64,000 bases of DNA, taken from the NCBI GenBank assembly GCA_046350055.1, contig JAXMBC010000001.1:1612001-1676000 (forward strand), in the 5' to 3' direction. Below the pieces are notes generated by a model. The model made no database searches. It was not told the DNA's origin and worked only from the letters and a program-made list of their open reading frames with translations. Positions within the stretch are counted from its first letter, which is position 1. Each line of letters opens with the position of its first letter. The DNA comes from JAEUIE01 sp046350055 (GTDB taxonomy: Bacteria > Planctomycetota > Planctomycetia > Gemmatales > HRBIN36). This document shows, one piece after another, positions 26,444-35,260 of the stretch. The translations under genes were made by a program, and so were the position numbers.

Positions 26444-26583
26444 CCTCCCCTTTCAAAGGGGAGGTTGGGTGGGGTAGCACTCTGCAAGGGGATGCGCTCT
26501 TGCGATCATCGGAATTGGCAATCGCCAGACCGCCTGCATCCGTGTGATGCAACCCCCTCTAGCTCCCCCTTCGTAAGGGGGAG
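26444..26583. repeat. Inverted pair of REP-like hairpins
   Basis: The left unit (26444-26464) is a perfect palindrome, CCTCCCCTTT-C-AAAGGGGAGG, followed by TTGGGTGGGGT. The right unit (26563-26583), CTCCCCCTT-CGT-AAGGGGGAG, is read on the other strand and is followed there by CTAGAGGGGGTT. Hairpin plus G-rich tail in opposite orientation, about 100 bases apart, is how REP pairs are built. The right unit overlaps the end of the cysteine desulfurase gene. Confidence 0.72.
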
Positions 26584-27704
26584 AAACGAAGTCTATTCAC
26601 TTCCAACGAGATGCGTCTCGCTGCCTCTACGACTTCTGCTTCGCTCAGCACGTGTGACAAACTGAAGCGCATGGCGGAGTGGAGCAATTCATCTGCCATT
26701 CCCATGGCCCGTAGAACGGGGGAGGGTAAAAGCGATCCGGAAGTACAGGCGGAACCTGTTGAGCAATCAATACCCGCCAGATCGAGCCGAATGAAAAGCA
26801 GATCCCTCGGGCAGCCTGGGAACGACAGGTTCAGCGTGTGTGGCAGACTTTGTTCCGGTGCGGCATTGACCTGGAAGTTGACATTATCACCCGCCACTGC
26901 ATGGAGCGTCTGGAGGAACACGTCCCGCAACCGTTCACAGTGAACTCGTCGCGCTGCCATTTCCGATGCGGCCAGCTTGAGGGCTTCCGCCAGGCCCACC
27001 GCGAGCATCACCGGTTCCGTACCAGGCCGCACGCTGCCCTGCTGATGCCCGCCAAAGAGCTGAGGCTTGATACGAGTGCATCGGTTGACAAGCAGAAAGC
27101 CGATGCCTGGCGGCCCATTGAACTTGTGGGCCGAGCCTGCAAGTGTGTTGACCCCCAACTCATGAAAGTGAACAGGTATCTTCCCGATAGCCTGGGTTGC
27201 GTCGCAATGGAACTTCGCCTCTGGGACCAGTTGCCGCAGTGCAGGGATATCCTGCACTACCCCCGTTTCATGATTAGCCAGCTGAATCAAGATTGAAGTA
27301 TGTGCATCCTGTTCCTGTGGAAGCGATGCATGATCGATCATGCCACTGGCATGAACGCGCAGGGAATGAAGAACAACGCCACGGGAGGCGAGAAGTCGAG
27401 CAGGTTCGAGCACTGAGGGATGTTCGATCTCACTCACGTACAGATGTTGTGCATCACCACCCAGAATCGCCAGGTTGTTGGCCTCGGTTGCTCCACTGGT
27501 GAAGACCACTTCCTGTGGCAACGCGCCAAGGAGTTCAGCGACGGTTTGCCGGGCACTTTCCAGTGTGGTCCGTGCCCTGGCACCGGCCCGGTGGGCGCTG
27601 GCCGGGTTGCCAGTGTGTTCAGCTGAGTAGCGCAGCATTGCCTCGGCCACCTGGGGGTGCAGTGGCGTGGTGCTGTTATGGTCGAGGTAAATGCGGCCGG
27701 GCAT
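26559..27704 (-). CDS. Cysteine desulfurase (NifS/IscS family)
   Basis: A PLP enzyme that takes sulfur from cysteine for Fe-S clusters or thiolation. Landmarks: IYLDHNSTTPLHP at the N-terminus, SGATEANNLAI, EIEHPSVLEPA, HCDATQAIGKIPV, the PLP lysine in SAHKFNGPPGIGFL, RPGTEPV, and the catalytic cysteine in STGSACTSGSL, followed by RFSLSHVLSEAEV. 381 residues is normal. The last residues (SPLRRGS) are encoded by a REP-like hairpin, so the original stop was probably elsewhere. No iscU, sufBCD or thiI lies nearby. A separate promoter is expected from the divergent position to the outer-membrane gene. Confidence 0.94.
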   Translation of the reverse strand: MPGRIYLDHNSTTPLHPQVAEAMLRYSAEHTGNPASAHRAGARARTTLESARQTVAELLGALPQEVVFTSGATEANNLAILGGDAQHLYVSEIEHPSVLEPARLLASRGVVLHSLRVHASGMIDHASLPQEQDAHTSILIQLANHETGVVQDIPALRQLVPEAKFHCDATQAIGKIPVHFHELGVNTLAGSAHKFNGPPGIGFLLVNRCTRIKPQLFGGHQQGSVRPGTEPVMLAVGLAEALKLAASEMAARRVHCERLRDVFLQTLHAVAGDNVNFQVNAAPEQSLPHTLNLSFPGCPRDLLFIRLDLAGIDCSTGSACTSGSLLPSPVLRAMGMADELLHSAMRFSLSHVLSEAEVVEAARRISLEVNRLRFSPLRRGS

Positions 27705-27779
27705 GAAATTAGTCTACAAGCTTCGTCTTGCGTGCTACTGCCTAAGCTGCTATAGCCCCACACGCTCTGGAGTCTTCGT

Positions 27780-28637
27780 ATGAAGAGCGTGTTTGCCTTA
27801 TTGTGTTGTCTTGTGCCTGCCTTCGCCATGGCCCAGGCACCTGGCCTACCCCTGGTTTCGCCGCCACCGATGGCTTCCGCCCGGTTTTTCGTGGAAGGTG
27901 ATGCGGAATGGGCCTCGACGAAGCTGAACGGCACCACGCAGCCTACCGAGTTTGACAAGACCTTTCTGCCTCGAGTGGCATTGGGATGGGCTATCAAACC
28001 AGAGCAGATAGTCTGGGGTCAGTATCGGTTTCTCCATGCTGATGCCAGCGAAGACTGGAACGTGGGCGTGCCCGATCTGGAATCGCATGCCAGCCGACAT
28101 GTGCGAATCAACATGCTTGACCTGATGTACCGGGAGAGCCTGGGTGGCGAAGGAATGCCCTTTGGACTGAGTGTCGATATGGGTACCCGTTTCTCCTGGG
28201 CGTACTTCAAGGATCAAATGGAGAATCAGACAATTGCCGGGCCACAAGGGGTGGAGCGTGACTTGAACTTCTACGCCATGGGTGGACGACTCGGCGCTCG
28301 ACTCTTTTGGATGTTCGATCACTCAGCCTGGCAGATGACCCTCTATGGGCAGGGTAACTTCAGTTACCTGTGGGGGCAGTTCCGTGAGAACGCCAAGTAT
28401 GATCCCCAGTCACCGCTCAGCACCAACTTCAACAACAGGAGCTGGGACACAGTCTGGAATTATGATCTTGAGGCGGGACTCTCCAGCTACATCCCGGGGT
28501 TTGAAGGTGTGCTGCAACTGACTCTGGGCTACCGCTATGAAGTATGGGCGGGAGAAAGCCTGGGGTTCATGACAGGTGGCGGCACTGGTCAACTGACCAG
28601 CCATGGTCCCATGATTCGGTTGCAATGGTCGTTCTAA
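27780..28637 (+). CDS. Outer-membrane beta-barrel protein
   Basis: 285 residues. Signal peptide KSVFALLCCLVPAFAMAQA, then alternating aromatic/hydrophobic strands (ARFFVEGDAEWAS; QIVWGQYRFLHADA; LQLTLGYRYEVWAGES). The protein ends in phenylalanine after MIRLQWSF, the usual barrel-closing strand recognised by the BAM complex. No known porin family is assigned. It is separated by 40 bases from the following APC permease gene on the same strand, so the two might be co-transcribed for nutrient uptake, which is an inference. Confidence 0.72.
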   Translation: MKSVFALLCCLVPAFAMAQAPGLPLVSPPPMASARFFVEGDAEWASTKLNGTTQPTEFDKTFLPRVALGWAIKPEQIVWGQYRFLHADASEDWNVGVPDLESHASRHVRINMLDLMYRESLGGEGMPFGLSVDMGTRFSWAYFKDQMENQTIAGPQGVERDLNFYAMGGRLGARLFWMFDHSAWQMTLYGQGNFSYLWGQFRENAKYDPQSPLSTNFNNRSWDTVWNYDLEAGLSSYIPGFEGVLQLTLGYRYEVWAGESLGFMTGGGTGQLTSHGPMIRLQWSF

Positions 28638-28677
28638 CTGATAACTATAGTCGCGTTGCCTGCTGCTCTGGTACGTC

Positions 28678-30063
28678 ATGGATACTCCGCCTGAGACACG
28701 TCGACAGTTAGGGCTCCTGCAAGCCGTCAGCATCAACATGGCCATGATGGTGGGGGTAGGCCCCTTCATCACCATGCCCTCGTTTGTCAAAGAGATGGGT
28801 GGGCCCCATTCGCTGGTGATCTGGCTCATTGGCGCCCTGGTAGCGATCTGCGATGGAATGGTCTGGGCGGAACTGGCTGGTGCGTTCCCCGGGGCGGGGG
28901 GCACACTTCATTTCTACGATCATGCCTATGGCAACACCCTGAAGGGCAGGCTGTTCAAGTTCCTGTTCGTCTGGCAGTTCCTTTTTAGTGCCCCGCTGGA
29001 GCTAGCCTCCGGTGCACTCGGGTTTGCCCTGTATCTAGGCTACCTGTGGCCCGAAACCAAGACCGTGCTTTTCACCTGGCCGTGGGAGATCCAGGTGATG
29101 AACCTGGTGGCGATGGGGGTGATGGTCTGCATCGTGGCGCTCGCCTGGCGGAATGTCAGGGAAGCAGGCAAACTGATGGTAGTCCTCTGGCTGGGGATGC
29201 TGGTCACCGTTGGCATGATGATTCTCGGCTGTGCCGTGCATGCCGATAGCGGGTTGATCGCCAGGGCCACGGAACAGGCAGGTGACGCACTACGAGCCGC
29301 CACACGGGGCGATGTCACCATGTGGCTGGGAGCAGGTGCAGCTCTGGCCATTGCCATGTACGATTTCCTGGGTTACTACCAGGTCTGTTACATGGGTGAT
29401 GAAGTCAAGCATCCGGAACGCACGCTGCCTCGTTCGATCCTGATTTCGGTGTTGCTGATTGCTTCACTCTATTTCTGCATGAACCTCAGCCTGTACGCGG
29501 TGATGCCCTGGCAGGATGTAGCGGAGAGCACGCATATCGCCAGCGATGCGTTCGAGAAGCTGTATGGTGGATGGGCTGGTAAGCTCATGACCGGACTGAT
29601 CCTGTGGACAGCCCTGGCTGCCACCTACTCCGCCATGCTGGGGTACAGCCGCGTGCCGTATGCGGCTGCCCGTACCGGCCATTTCTTCAGTCTGTTCGGA
29701 CAGTTGCATTCCCGCCTGAGCTTCCCACATTACTCGCTGATCTTTCTTGGTGTCATAGGAGCGCTGGCCTGTTTGCGTAATCTCGAAGACGTCATAACAG
29801 CCCTGTTGACAAGCCGGATTCTCATCCAGTTTCTGGGGCAGATCATGACAGTCTTTTACATGCGTCGCAAACCTGAATTGGCGAGTAGAATGCGTTTCCG
29901 CATGCCGCTGTTTCCTTTGCCGGCGATCATCGCCTTTGTCGGCTGGTCGCTGGTGTTCATCACTGCCAGCTGGTCTGCCATTGCCTATGGATTATTGAGC
30001 ATGCTGGTGGGGCTGGGGGCATTTGCGGTGTGGGACAGAAAGCACCAGTCTCGAGTGGCTTGA
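28678..30063 (+). CDS. APC family amino-acid/polyamine permease
   Basis: 461 residues with about 12 transmembrane helices. The first helix region LGLLQAVSINMAMMVGVGPFITMPSF and the following MVWAELAGAFPGAGGTLHFYDHAYG are the standard APC motifs (broken helix 1, and the A-E-L-x-x-x-P-x-x-G-G helix 3). GYYQVCYMGDEVKHPERTLPRSI is the characteristic E-x-K-x-P-x-R-x-x-P-x-x-I motif. It is expected in the inner membrane, carrying amino acids or polyamines with protons or by exchange. The substrate is unresolved. Confidence 0.92.
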   Translation: MDTPPETRRQLGLLQAVSINMAMMVGVGPFITMPSFVKEMGGPHSLVIWLIGALVAICDGMVWAELAGAFPGAGGTLHFYDHAYGNTLKGRLFKFLFVWQFLFSAPLELASGALGFALYLGYLWPETKTVLFTWPWEIQVMNLVAMGVMVCIVALAWRNVREAGKLMVVLWLGMLVTVGMMILGCAVHADSGLIARATEQAGDALRAATRGDVTMWLGAGAALAIAMYDFLGYYQVCYMGDEVKHPERTLPRSILISVLLIASLYFCMNLSLYAVMPWQDVAESTHIASDAFEKLYGGWAGKLMTGLILWTALAATYSAMLGYSRVPYAAARTGHFFSLFGQLHSRLSFPHYSLIFLGVIGALACLRNLEDVITALLTSRILIQFLGQIMTVFYMRRKPELASRMRFRMPLFPLPAIIAFVGWSLVFITASWSAIAYGLLSMLVGLGAFAVWDRKHQSRVA

Positions 30064-30207
30064 TGAACTACTCGTATTCACCGGTAGCAGGCAGCTGGAT
30101 GAAGGAATCCGATCGTTTCTGACATTGGATTGCTCGTCGCCATTCCACCGACTCCCTGCAGCCGTATATTACCTGAATACTTTCAATTTGCGTGAAGCGG
30201 GAGCGGC

Positions 30208-32352
30208 TTGTTGGCAGCGTCGTCATCGGATGAATGGGAAAGCAGTGCTGTTGCAGCCGCCTGGGAAGGCTACACTGAATCGTTTTTGCGAGAAGTGGCT
30301 GGTCGCGCTCTGAAGACCCGACAGAAGCAGCCGGTCGCGGAACTGCGGCAGAAACTCCATACGTGGCATACCAATCCACCACAAGTTGATCGACGACTGC
30401 GGGAAGTATCTGCTGAGGCCCGTACGCTCCTGGCTGTCATGCATGTGGGCAAACGTACGCAATGGCGGTTAGGCACGTTGCTGGAGATGGTCAGTACCTT
30501 TCGAGGGCTGACACCTGACACGCTGACCACGGATGGACTCAAAGTTGTCGAAGAGCTGGTGCTGCACGGGATGCTGATCCCCATCGCCAATGCGGATCGT
30601 CCCAAAGTCAGCAGTTTTGCTGAATGGCTGAGCGTGGGTCAACCGCAGCAGTATCGTGTCTGGGTTGCGCCAGAGATCCTGTCCCGGGCTGCTGGTCAAT
30701 GGGATGCGTTGCCTGAACTCAAGGCTGTGAAGCATACCCCCAGCGGGACACCTCGCGAAGCGGATGGACTGGAATGGTTCCTTCGGCTGGCAGTCGGCTG
30801 GCAGATGATTCATGATGCCCCGGCCCGGTTGACACAGCAAGGGGCGTTCTTCAAACGCGACCATGATCGACTGACGGAAGATACACTCCTCAATCAGCCC
30901 CTGCCTGAGTTTCCAGTCGAGATGCCCCAGTTCGGCCACCTGGTCATGGCCCTGGGACTGGCACTGGGTTTGATGCGTCATGAAGAGCCACAGGTGGTGA
31001 GCGGCACTTTTCCTGAAAGCTGGTCTGAAGGCTGGAAGCCTGCTCTCACGCAGCTCATCAGTGTGCTGGGTGATCTGCATACGTGGTCAGTCAGTGACGG
31101 CTGGTGTGGTCTTGCAGCCGGGGCGAATCCGTGGCCTTCGTGTACTGTTCTGTCGCTGAGCCTGCTTCTTCGTCTGGAGGCGAACCAGTGGACGACTCCG
31201 ACAGAGCTTGCCAACTGGCTGGCCCGGCATCATTGTTTCTGGTCGCCTCGGGAGCATCTGCCCGATCTGACGAAGGAACTGGAACGACTTCTACTCGGTC
31301 TCTTGCTTCCACTCAAGCTGGTGCAGGTCAGCAGTGAAGATACGCAGTCATACATTCGATTGACCAACTTCGGACGGCAATTGCTGAGCGAGAAGGGGAC
31401 GCAGACGTTCCCCGATTTTCCGAAGACCCTGCTCGTGCAGCCTAACATGGAAATGGTGGCCTACCGACAGGGCTTGACGCCCCGGCTGGTCCAGTTGCTG
31501 AGCCAGACCGCATCATGGAAAGCACTGGGGGCAGCCTGCCTGCTGACCATTGATCAGCACAGTGTGCATCGGGGGTTGGAAGCGGGGGCGACATTCGATT
31601 CCATCAACTCGCTGCTTGAACAGCACTGTGTCCATCCACCGCCAGGGAATGTACTCGAAGCACTTCGCACCTGGGCCGCCAAGCGCGATCGGCTGGCTGT
31701 GTACCAGGGAGTCAATCTGCTGGAGTTTCTCACCAAGGCTGATCTCGACGAGGCTGTCAGTCGCGGTTTGAAGGGCCTGGTGCTCGCAGATCGCTATCTG
31801 CTGATCGAGAAGGAAGATGATCTGGAGTATCGCCACTTCCGCACGCTGGGCACCAGAGATTACACCCTGCCCCCCACGCAGTGTGTGACCGTGGCAGACG
31901 ATGGGGTGACGCTGCTTGTTGATCCCACCCGGGCTGATCTGCTGCTGGAGACAGAGCTGCTTCGTTTCAGTGTTCCCCACAACGTGGTGCATGAATCCAG
32001 GCAGTTCAAGGTGACCTACACTTCACTGGACCAGGCACGCAGCCAGGGGCTGAGCCTGCGTTTTCTCGGTGACTGGTATGTGCAGCGGACCGGCATGCCC
32101 ATCACTGCTGCTGTGAAGATGCTCTGGTCGGAACGGCCAACATCAGTGACACCACTGGAATCGATACTGATGCTGCGTGTAGCCAGTGACGAGCAGGGAG
32201 ATGGCCTGTGGCAGTGGACGGAAACGCGCAGTCTGCTGGAAGAACGACTGGGGCCTTGCGTGTTTCGAGTGTTGCCCAGCCAGGTCGCCAGGCTGCGAGA
32301 GAAACTGGCAGAGATAGGCCTGACGATGCAAAGCAGTATCGACGTAGCGTAA
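30208..32352 (+). CDS. Helicase-associated domain protein (XPB/Ssl2-like N-terminal domain)
   Basis: 714 residues without any helicase motor: no Walker A, DEAD/DEAH or motif VI is present. The region around residues 405-495 matches the helicase_C_3/XPB-Ssl2 N-terminal-type domain: TLLVQPNMEMVAYR, TIDQHSVHRGLEAGATF, LLEQHCVHPPPGNVLEAL and TWAAKRDRLAVYQ. The rest is helical, with repeated winged-helix-like stretches. TTG at 30208 or 30211 behind GGGAG is the likely start. In other bacteria such domains occur near or fused to helicases, so it may be a partner subunit. No helicase is adjacent. Confidence 0.72.
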   Translation: MLAASSSDEWESSAVAAAWEGYTESFLREVAGRALKTRQKQPVAELRQKLHTWHTNPPQVDRRLREVSAEARTLLAVMHVGKRTQWRLGTLLEMVSTFRGLTPDTLTTDGLKVVEELVLHGMLIPIANADRPKVSSFAEWLSVGQPQQYRVWVAPEILSRAAGQWDALPELKAVKHTPSGTPREADGLEWFLRLAVGWQMIHDAPARLTQQGAFFKRDHDRLTEDTLLNQPLPEFPVEMPQFGHLVMALGLALGLMRHEEPQVVSGTFPESWSEGWKPALTQLISVLGDLHTWSVSDGWCGLAAGANPWPSCTVLSLSLLLRLEANQWTTPTELANWLARHHCFWSPREHLPDLTKELERLLLGLLLPLKLVQVSSEDTQSYIRLTNFGRQLLSEKGTQTFPDFPKTLLVQPNMEMVAYRQGLTPRLVQLLSQTASWKALGAACLLTIDQHSVHRGLEAGATFDSINSLLEQHCVHPPPGNVLEALRTWAAKRDRLAVYQGVNLLEFLTKADLDEAVSRGLKGLVLADRYLLIEKEDDLEYRHFRTLGTRDYTLPPTQCVTVADDGVTLLVDPTRADLLLETELLRFSVPHNVVHESRQFKVTYTSLDQARSQGLSLRFLGDWYVQRTGMPITAAVKMLWSERPTSVTPLESILMLRVASDEQGDGLWQWTETRSLLEERLGPCVFRVLPSQVARLREKLAEIGLTMQSSIDVA

Positions 32353-32353
32353 T

Positions 32354-32668
32354 TCAATCCGAGGGCTTCAGTCGCTGGAGTCCCTGCCTCATCCTCGCCT
32401 CCTGACACTGTTCACTGCCCGCAGCGAGTTCGCGACAGATGACCGGACGTGTGGCATAGATGTCGCATTGCTGATCGTCACGCAGAAAGCAGCATCCAGT
32501 GTGAAAGGGCAAGGGAAACAGGGTGAGAGGATAGCGGACACTGTTGGTATTTCGCAGGGCTTCCCGGGCGATGCGTGGCTCGAGCAGCGCATCTTCTTCC
32601 ATCACATAAATGGGAAAAGTGCGACAACATGCCCCGCAACCATCGCAGAGATAGTTACCGTTGCTCAT
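32354..32668 (-). CDS. YkgJ-family cysteine cluster protein
   Basis: 104 residues, a small metal-cluster protein. Cysteines are arranged as LCDGCGACCRTF at the N-terminus, then HTGCCFLRDDQQCDIYATRPVICREL. This matches the YkgJ/CxxCxxCC Zn- or Fe-chelating family (UPF0153-like), whose function is not established. Its start overlaps the stop of the upstream TIM-barrel gene by four bases, so it is co-translated with it. Confidence 0.85.
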   Translation of the reverse strand: MSNGNYLCDGCGACCRTFPIYVMEEDALLEPRIAREALRNTNSVRYPLTLFPLPFHTGCCFLRDDQQCDIYATRPVICRELAAGSEQCQEARMRQGLQRLKPSD

Positions 32669-33531
32669 CGATAGGTGCGATAGGCTGGGCGTTCCGTTGC
32701 GGGCTTGCCGTCGAGCTGGGGTACCAGCCAGCGCAGGCCATCGAGATTGTCCCGGAGTCGATCAGCCACGTCATACTCATGCATGTGACCCAGGATAGCG
32801 ACACGGCCCTTGTAGCCTGATGCCTGGAGTTGCTTGAGCACTGTGACATCCTGCGTACCCACACCCAGGGGCAGAATCTTGCGGCCGTGCTTGTCGCCAT
32901 CGATGTCCATGCCGTTGAGAGTGACGCACTGGAGATGAGGCAGGAGTTGATGCCAGACTGCATCCAGCTGGTTCAACTGGGAATGGGCATGATGCAGGTT
33001 ATAGATGAGCCCGATTCTGGCAGGTGCCAGTTGCTGGAGAATAGCCAGTTGATGTGCCGGTTCTCCCATCCAGCCGCCATGGTTATAGAGACAGAGCAAG
33101 CACCCATGTGTCTGTGCAGCTTGCTGTAAGGGCTGGAGCACTTTAACCGCTGCGGTCACTTTGTCTGCAGTCGTTGCGCCAGGGGGTTCATCAAGCGACA
33201 CCCACAGTTCGGGATGCAGGTCATGCTTCTTGAGGATCTTGAGAATGTGCTGTGCATCGCGATTGAGCGTCGTGGGGAACCAGACAGCATGCAGTGTGAT
33301 GCCCGCCGGGCGCAGCAGTTGCACTTCCTCTTCGAAGGTAGGGAGATGCTTGTCACGCCAGTCGTAGGCATAGCGGGTCAGCTTCAATTCCTTGAGCATG
33401 GCTACGCGGTCGGCTGGTCCACGCTGTCTGGCATCGAAGGGTACGACGCACCAGGCAACGAGATTGTCCTGAGCGAAGAGCGGAGGGGGTTCGGCACAGG
33501 TAAGAACAGAGGCAAGGAGAAGGGTAAGCAT
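32665..33531 (-). CDS. Secreted sugar phosphate isomerase/epimerase-like TIM barrel
   Basis: 288 residues. A signal peptide (LTLLLASVLTCAEPPPLFAQ) leads to an AP-endonuclease-2/xylose-isomerase-like barrel: VAMLKELKLTRYAYDWRD, GITLHAVWFP, CLLCLYNHGGWMG, RIGLIYNLHHAHSQL and VAILGHMHEYDVADRL. Histidines, aspartate and glutamate in these strands would be the metal ligands. This exported isomerase-like family is common in planctomycetes. Its substrate is unknown and probably a carbohydrate. Four-base overlap with YkgJ. Confidence 0.82.
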   Translation of the reverse strand: MLTLLLASVLTCAEPPPLFAQDNLVAWCVVPFDARQRGPADRVAMLKELKLTRYAYDWRDKHLPTFEEEVQLLRPAGITLHAVWFPTTLNRDAQHILKILKKHDLHPELWVSLDEPPGATTADKVTAAVKVLQPLQQAAQTHGCLLCLYNHGGWMGEPAHQLAILQQLAPARIGLIYNLHHAHSQLNQLDAVWHQLLPHLQCVTLNGMDIDGDKHGRKILPLGVGTQDVTVLKQLQASGYKGRVAILGHMHEYDVADRLRDNLDGLRWLVPQLDGKPATERPAYRTYR

Positions 33532-33540
33532 GGGAGTACC

Positions 33541-33864
33541 TCACGTTGACAATCGTGGTCCTATATCCTGTGAACCGTGTATGACATCAATGATCTCTAT
33601 ACCTTCCAGTCCGGTAAGGCGGTAAAAAATGATATACCTCTGAAATGGCTTGGAAAGTGTCCAGTATCGAACACCAAGTAGCTTGGCGTTATCTGTCGGC
33701 CAGTTACAACCAAGTTGTGGAATACGTTGCAGTGCCGATATTGCTTTTTGAAATGCTTTTACAAACCGTCTTGCAGTGGACAATGAGGCACGCTGGGTAA
33801 GATATGTAGAGATAGCATCTACAGACTTCCATGCCTGCGAACAGATTCTAACGCTTAACAACAT
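33541..33864 (-). CDS. ParE/RelE-family toxin
   Basis: 107 residues of the ParE/RelE fold. An N-terminal strand and helix (ICSQAWKSVDAISTYL), a basic helix region ARRFVKAFQKAISALQRIPQLG, the segment GVRYWTLSKPFQRYIIFYRL and the last strand IEIIDVIHGSQD are all typical for this family; the KPF-RYIIFYR strand is diagnostic. ParE types inhibit gyrase and RelE types cut mRNA; the ParE side is more likely with this antitoxin. It overlaps the antitoxin gene by 17 bases and is downstream of it. Confidence 0.85.
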   Translation of the reverse strand: MLLSVRICSQAWKSVDAISTYLTQRASLSTARRFVKAFQKAISALQRIPQLGCNWPTDNAKLLGVRYWTLSKPFQRYIIFYRLTGLEGIEIIDVIHGSQDIGPRLST

Positions 33865-34129
33865 GTTTCTTCTTGCGGCCCGGTTTGGCTACGCTCTGTA
33901 GCTTGCGATCCAGTTCAGCAAAGTGCTCCTCGGTCAATTCAAAGCTATCGTTACTTTCCAGTGCCTGCAGCAGTCGTTGTTCGATGAGCTCGTGCATGGA
34001 AGCCCGACGTTTTTCCATCAGCAGATGTTCCACATATTCGCTGGCTGAACTAAACCCCGACACACTGGTTTGTGTTTCCAGCCAATGTCGCAGATTATCA
34101 TTGAGTTCGATGGCAAGCTTGGATTTCAT
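33848..34129 (-). CDS. ParD-like antitoxin
   Basis: 93 residues. The N-terminal KLAIELNDNLRHWLETQTSVSGFSSASEYVEHLL is a ribbon-helix-helix/ParD-type dimerisation and DNA-binding region. Then a charged helical tail (MHELIEQRLLQALESND, EEHFAELDRKLQSV) would wrap the toxin. Antitoxin first, toxin second with a 17-base overlap is the standard arrangement, and the pair probably represses its own promoter. The tail ends in a lysine-rich stretch (KPGRKKKHVVKR). Confidence 0.85.
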   Translation of the reverse strand: MKSKLAIELNDNLRHWLETQTSVSGFSSASEYVEHLLMEKRRASMHELIEQRLLQALESNDSFELTEEHFAELDRKLQSVAKPGRKKKHVVKR

Positions 34130-34241
34130 GTTGATATCTTAGCTGACAATCCGTTTGTACTCAATGGGGTACCTCGCCAATCCGTCTTGCCTTCCATGTC
34201 TCTCATCGGGTATGTTCGCCCTGACGATTGAAAGGAGTGGC

Positions 34242-35255
34242 ATGGACGCCCGCCCCGTTGCATTCATTACCGGCATCGCCGGCCAGGATGGATCCTACCT
34301 GGCTGAACTGTTGCTGACCCTCGGCTATACTGTGCATGGCCTGGTCCGTAAGCCCAGCAGGGGCTTTCCTGCTAACCTGGCACATCTGCAGGGCCCGCTG
34401 CATCTCTGGCCGGGCGACCTGCTCGACCAGGCCCGCCTGACACAACTGCTCTACCAGATACGTCCACGCGAAATCTATCACCTGGCAGCGATGAGCCATG
34501 TCGTACACAGCCAGGTGCAACCGCAGCTTACGACCGAGGTCAATGCACTCGGTACAATGCGGTTGCTGGAAGCCATCCGCCAGGCAGTGCCGAAGTCACG
34601 TTTCTTTTTCGCGTCCAGCAGCGAGCTGTTTGGCAATCCTGCGACATCCCCCCAGAACGAGGAAACACCGTTTCAGCCTCGTAATCTCTATGGCACCAGC
34701 AAGCTGCTGGCACATCAGGCTGTCGTCCAGGCGCGCGAACAATATCAGCACTATGCCTCCTGTGGTATCCTGTACAATCACGAATCGCCTCGACGGCAGT
34801 CTGCCTTTGTTACACGACGAGTCTGCGAAGGGGTGGCCCGCATTGTGCGCGGCGAGACCCGGGAATTGAAGTTGGGCAATCTGCAAGCGATGCGTGACTG
34901 GAGCTTTGCAGCAGATACCGTCAAAGCGATGTGGTGCATGCTGCAGCAGGATGTTGCAGAAGACTTCGTGCTGGGCAGCGGTGAACTACATCGTGTCGAG
35001 GAACTGGTAGCTGTAGCGTTTGCTGTGGTGGATCTGGATTGGCAGGACTGGGTGGTGATGGAGCCCGAACTGGTCCGGCAGGAGCCAGCCGTCCCCTTGT
35101 GTGCTGATCCCCGCAAGGCGCAGACACATTTGGGTTGGCGGACCACCATCTCGTTCAATCAACTGGTGCAGTTACTGGTGGAAGCCGAGCTGTCTCGGAC
35201 AGAGCCGGCTACCATTCTGAGTTTGCCTGCGAGGCAACTTGCGAGATCCGCATGA
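34242..35255 (+). CDS. gmd: GDP-mannose 4,6-dehydratase
   Basis: 337 residues. Makes GDP-4-keto-6-deoxymannose, precursor of GDP-fucose, GDP-rhamnose and related sugars. Motifs: VAFITGIAGQDGSYLAELLL for NADP binding, IYHLAAMSHVVHSQ, the catalytic Ser-x-Glu in FASSSELFG, the Tyr-x3-Lys in NLYGTSKLLAHQ, and ILYNHESPRR, which is diagnostic for this family. LQAMRDWSFAADTVKAMW matches too. I chose ATG 34242 because AAAGGAG precedes it. The longer frame from 34155 has no support. It is isolated from other sugar genes, between the toxin-antitoxin pair and DUF4416. Confidence 0.92.
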   Translation: MDARPVAFITGIAGQDGSYLAELLLTLGYTVHGLVRKPSRGFPANLAHLQGPLHLWPGDLLDQARLTQLLYQIRPREIYHLAAMSHVVHSQVQPQLTTEVNALGTMRLLEAIRQAVPKSRFFFASSSELFGNPATSPQNEETPFQPRNLYGTSKLLAHQAVVQAREQYQHYASCGILYNHESPRRQSAFVTRRVCEGVARIVRGETRELKLGNLQAMRDWSFAADTVKAMWCMLQQDVAEDFVLGSGELHRVEELVAVAFAVVDLDWQDWVVMEPELVRQEPAVPLCADPRKAQTHLGWRTTISFNQLVQLLVEAELSRTEPATILSLPARQLARSA

Positions 35256-35260
35256 GGGTC

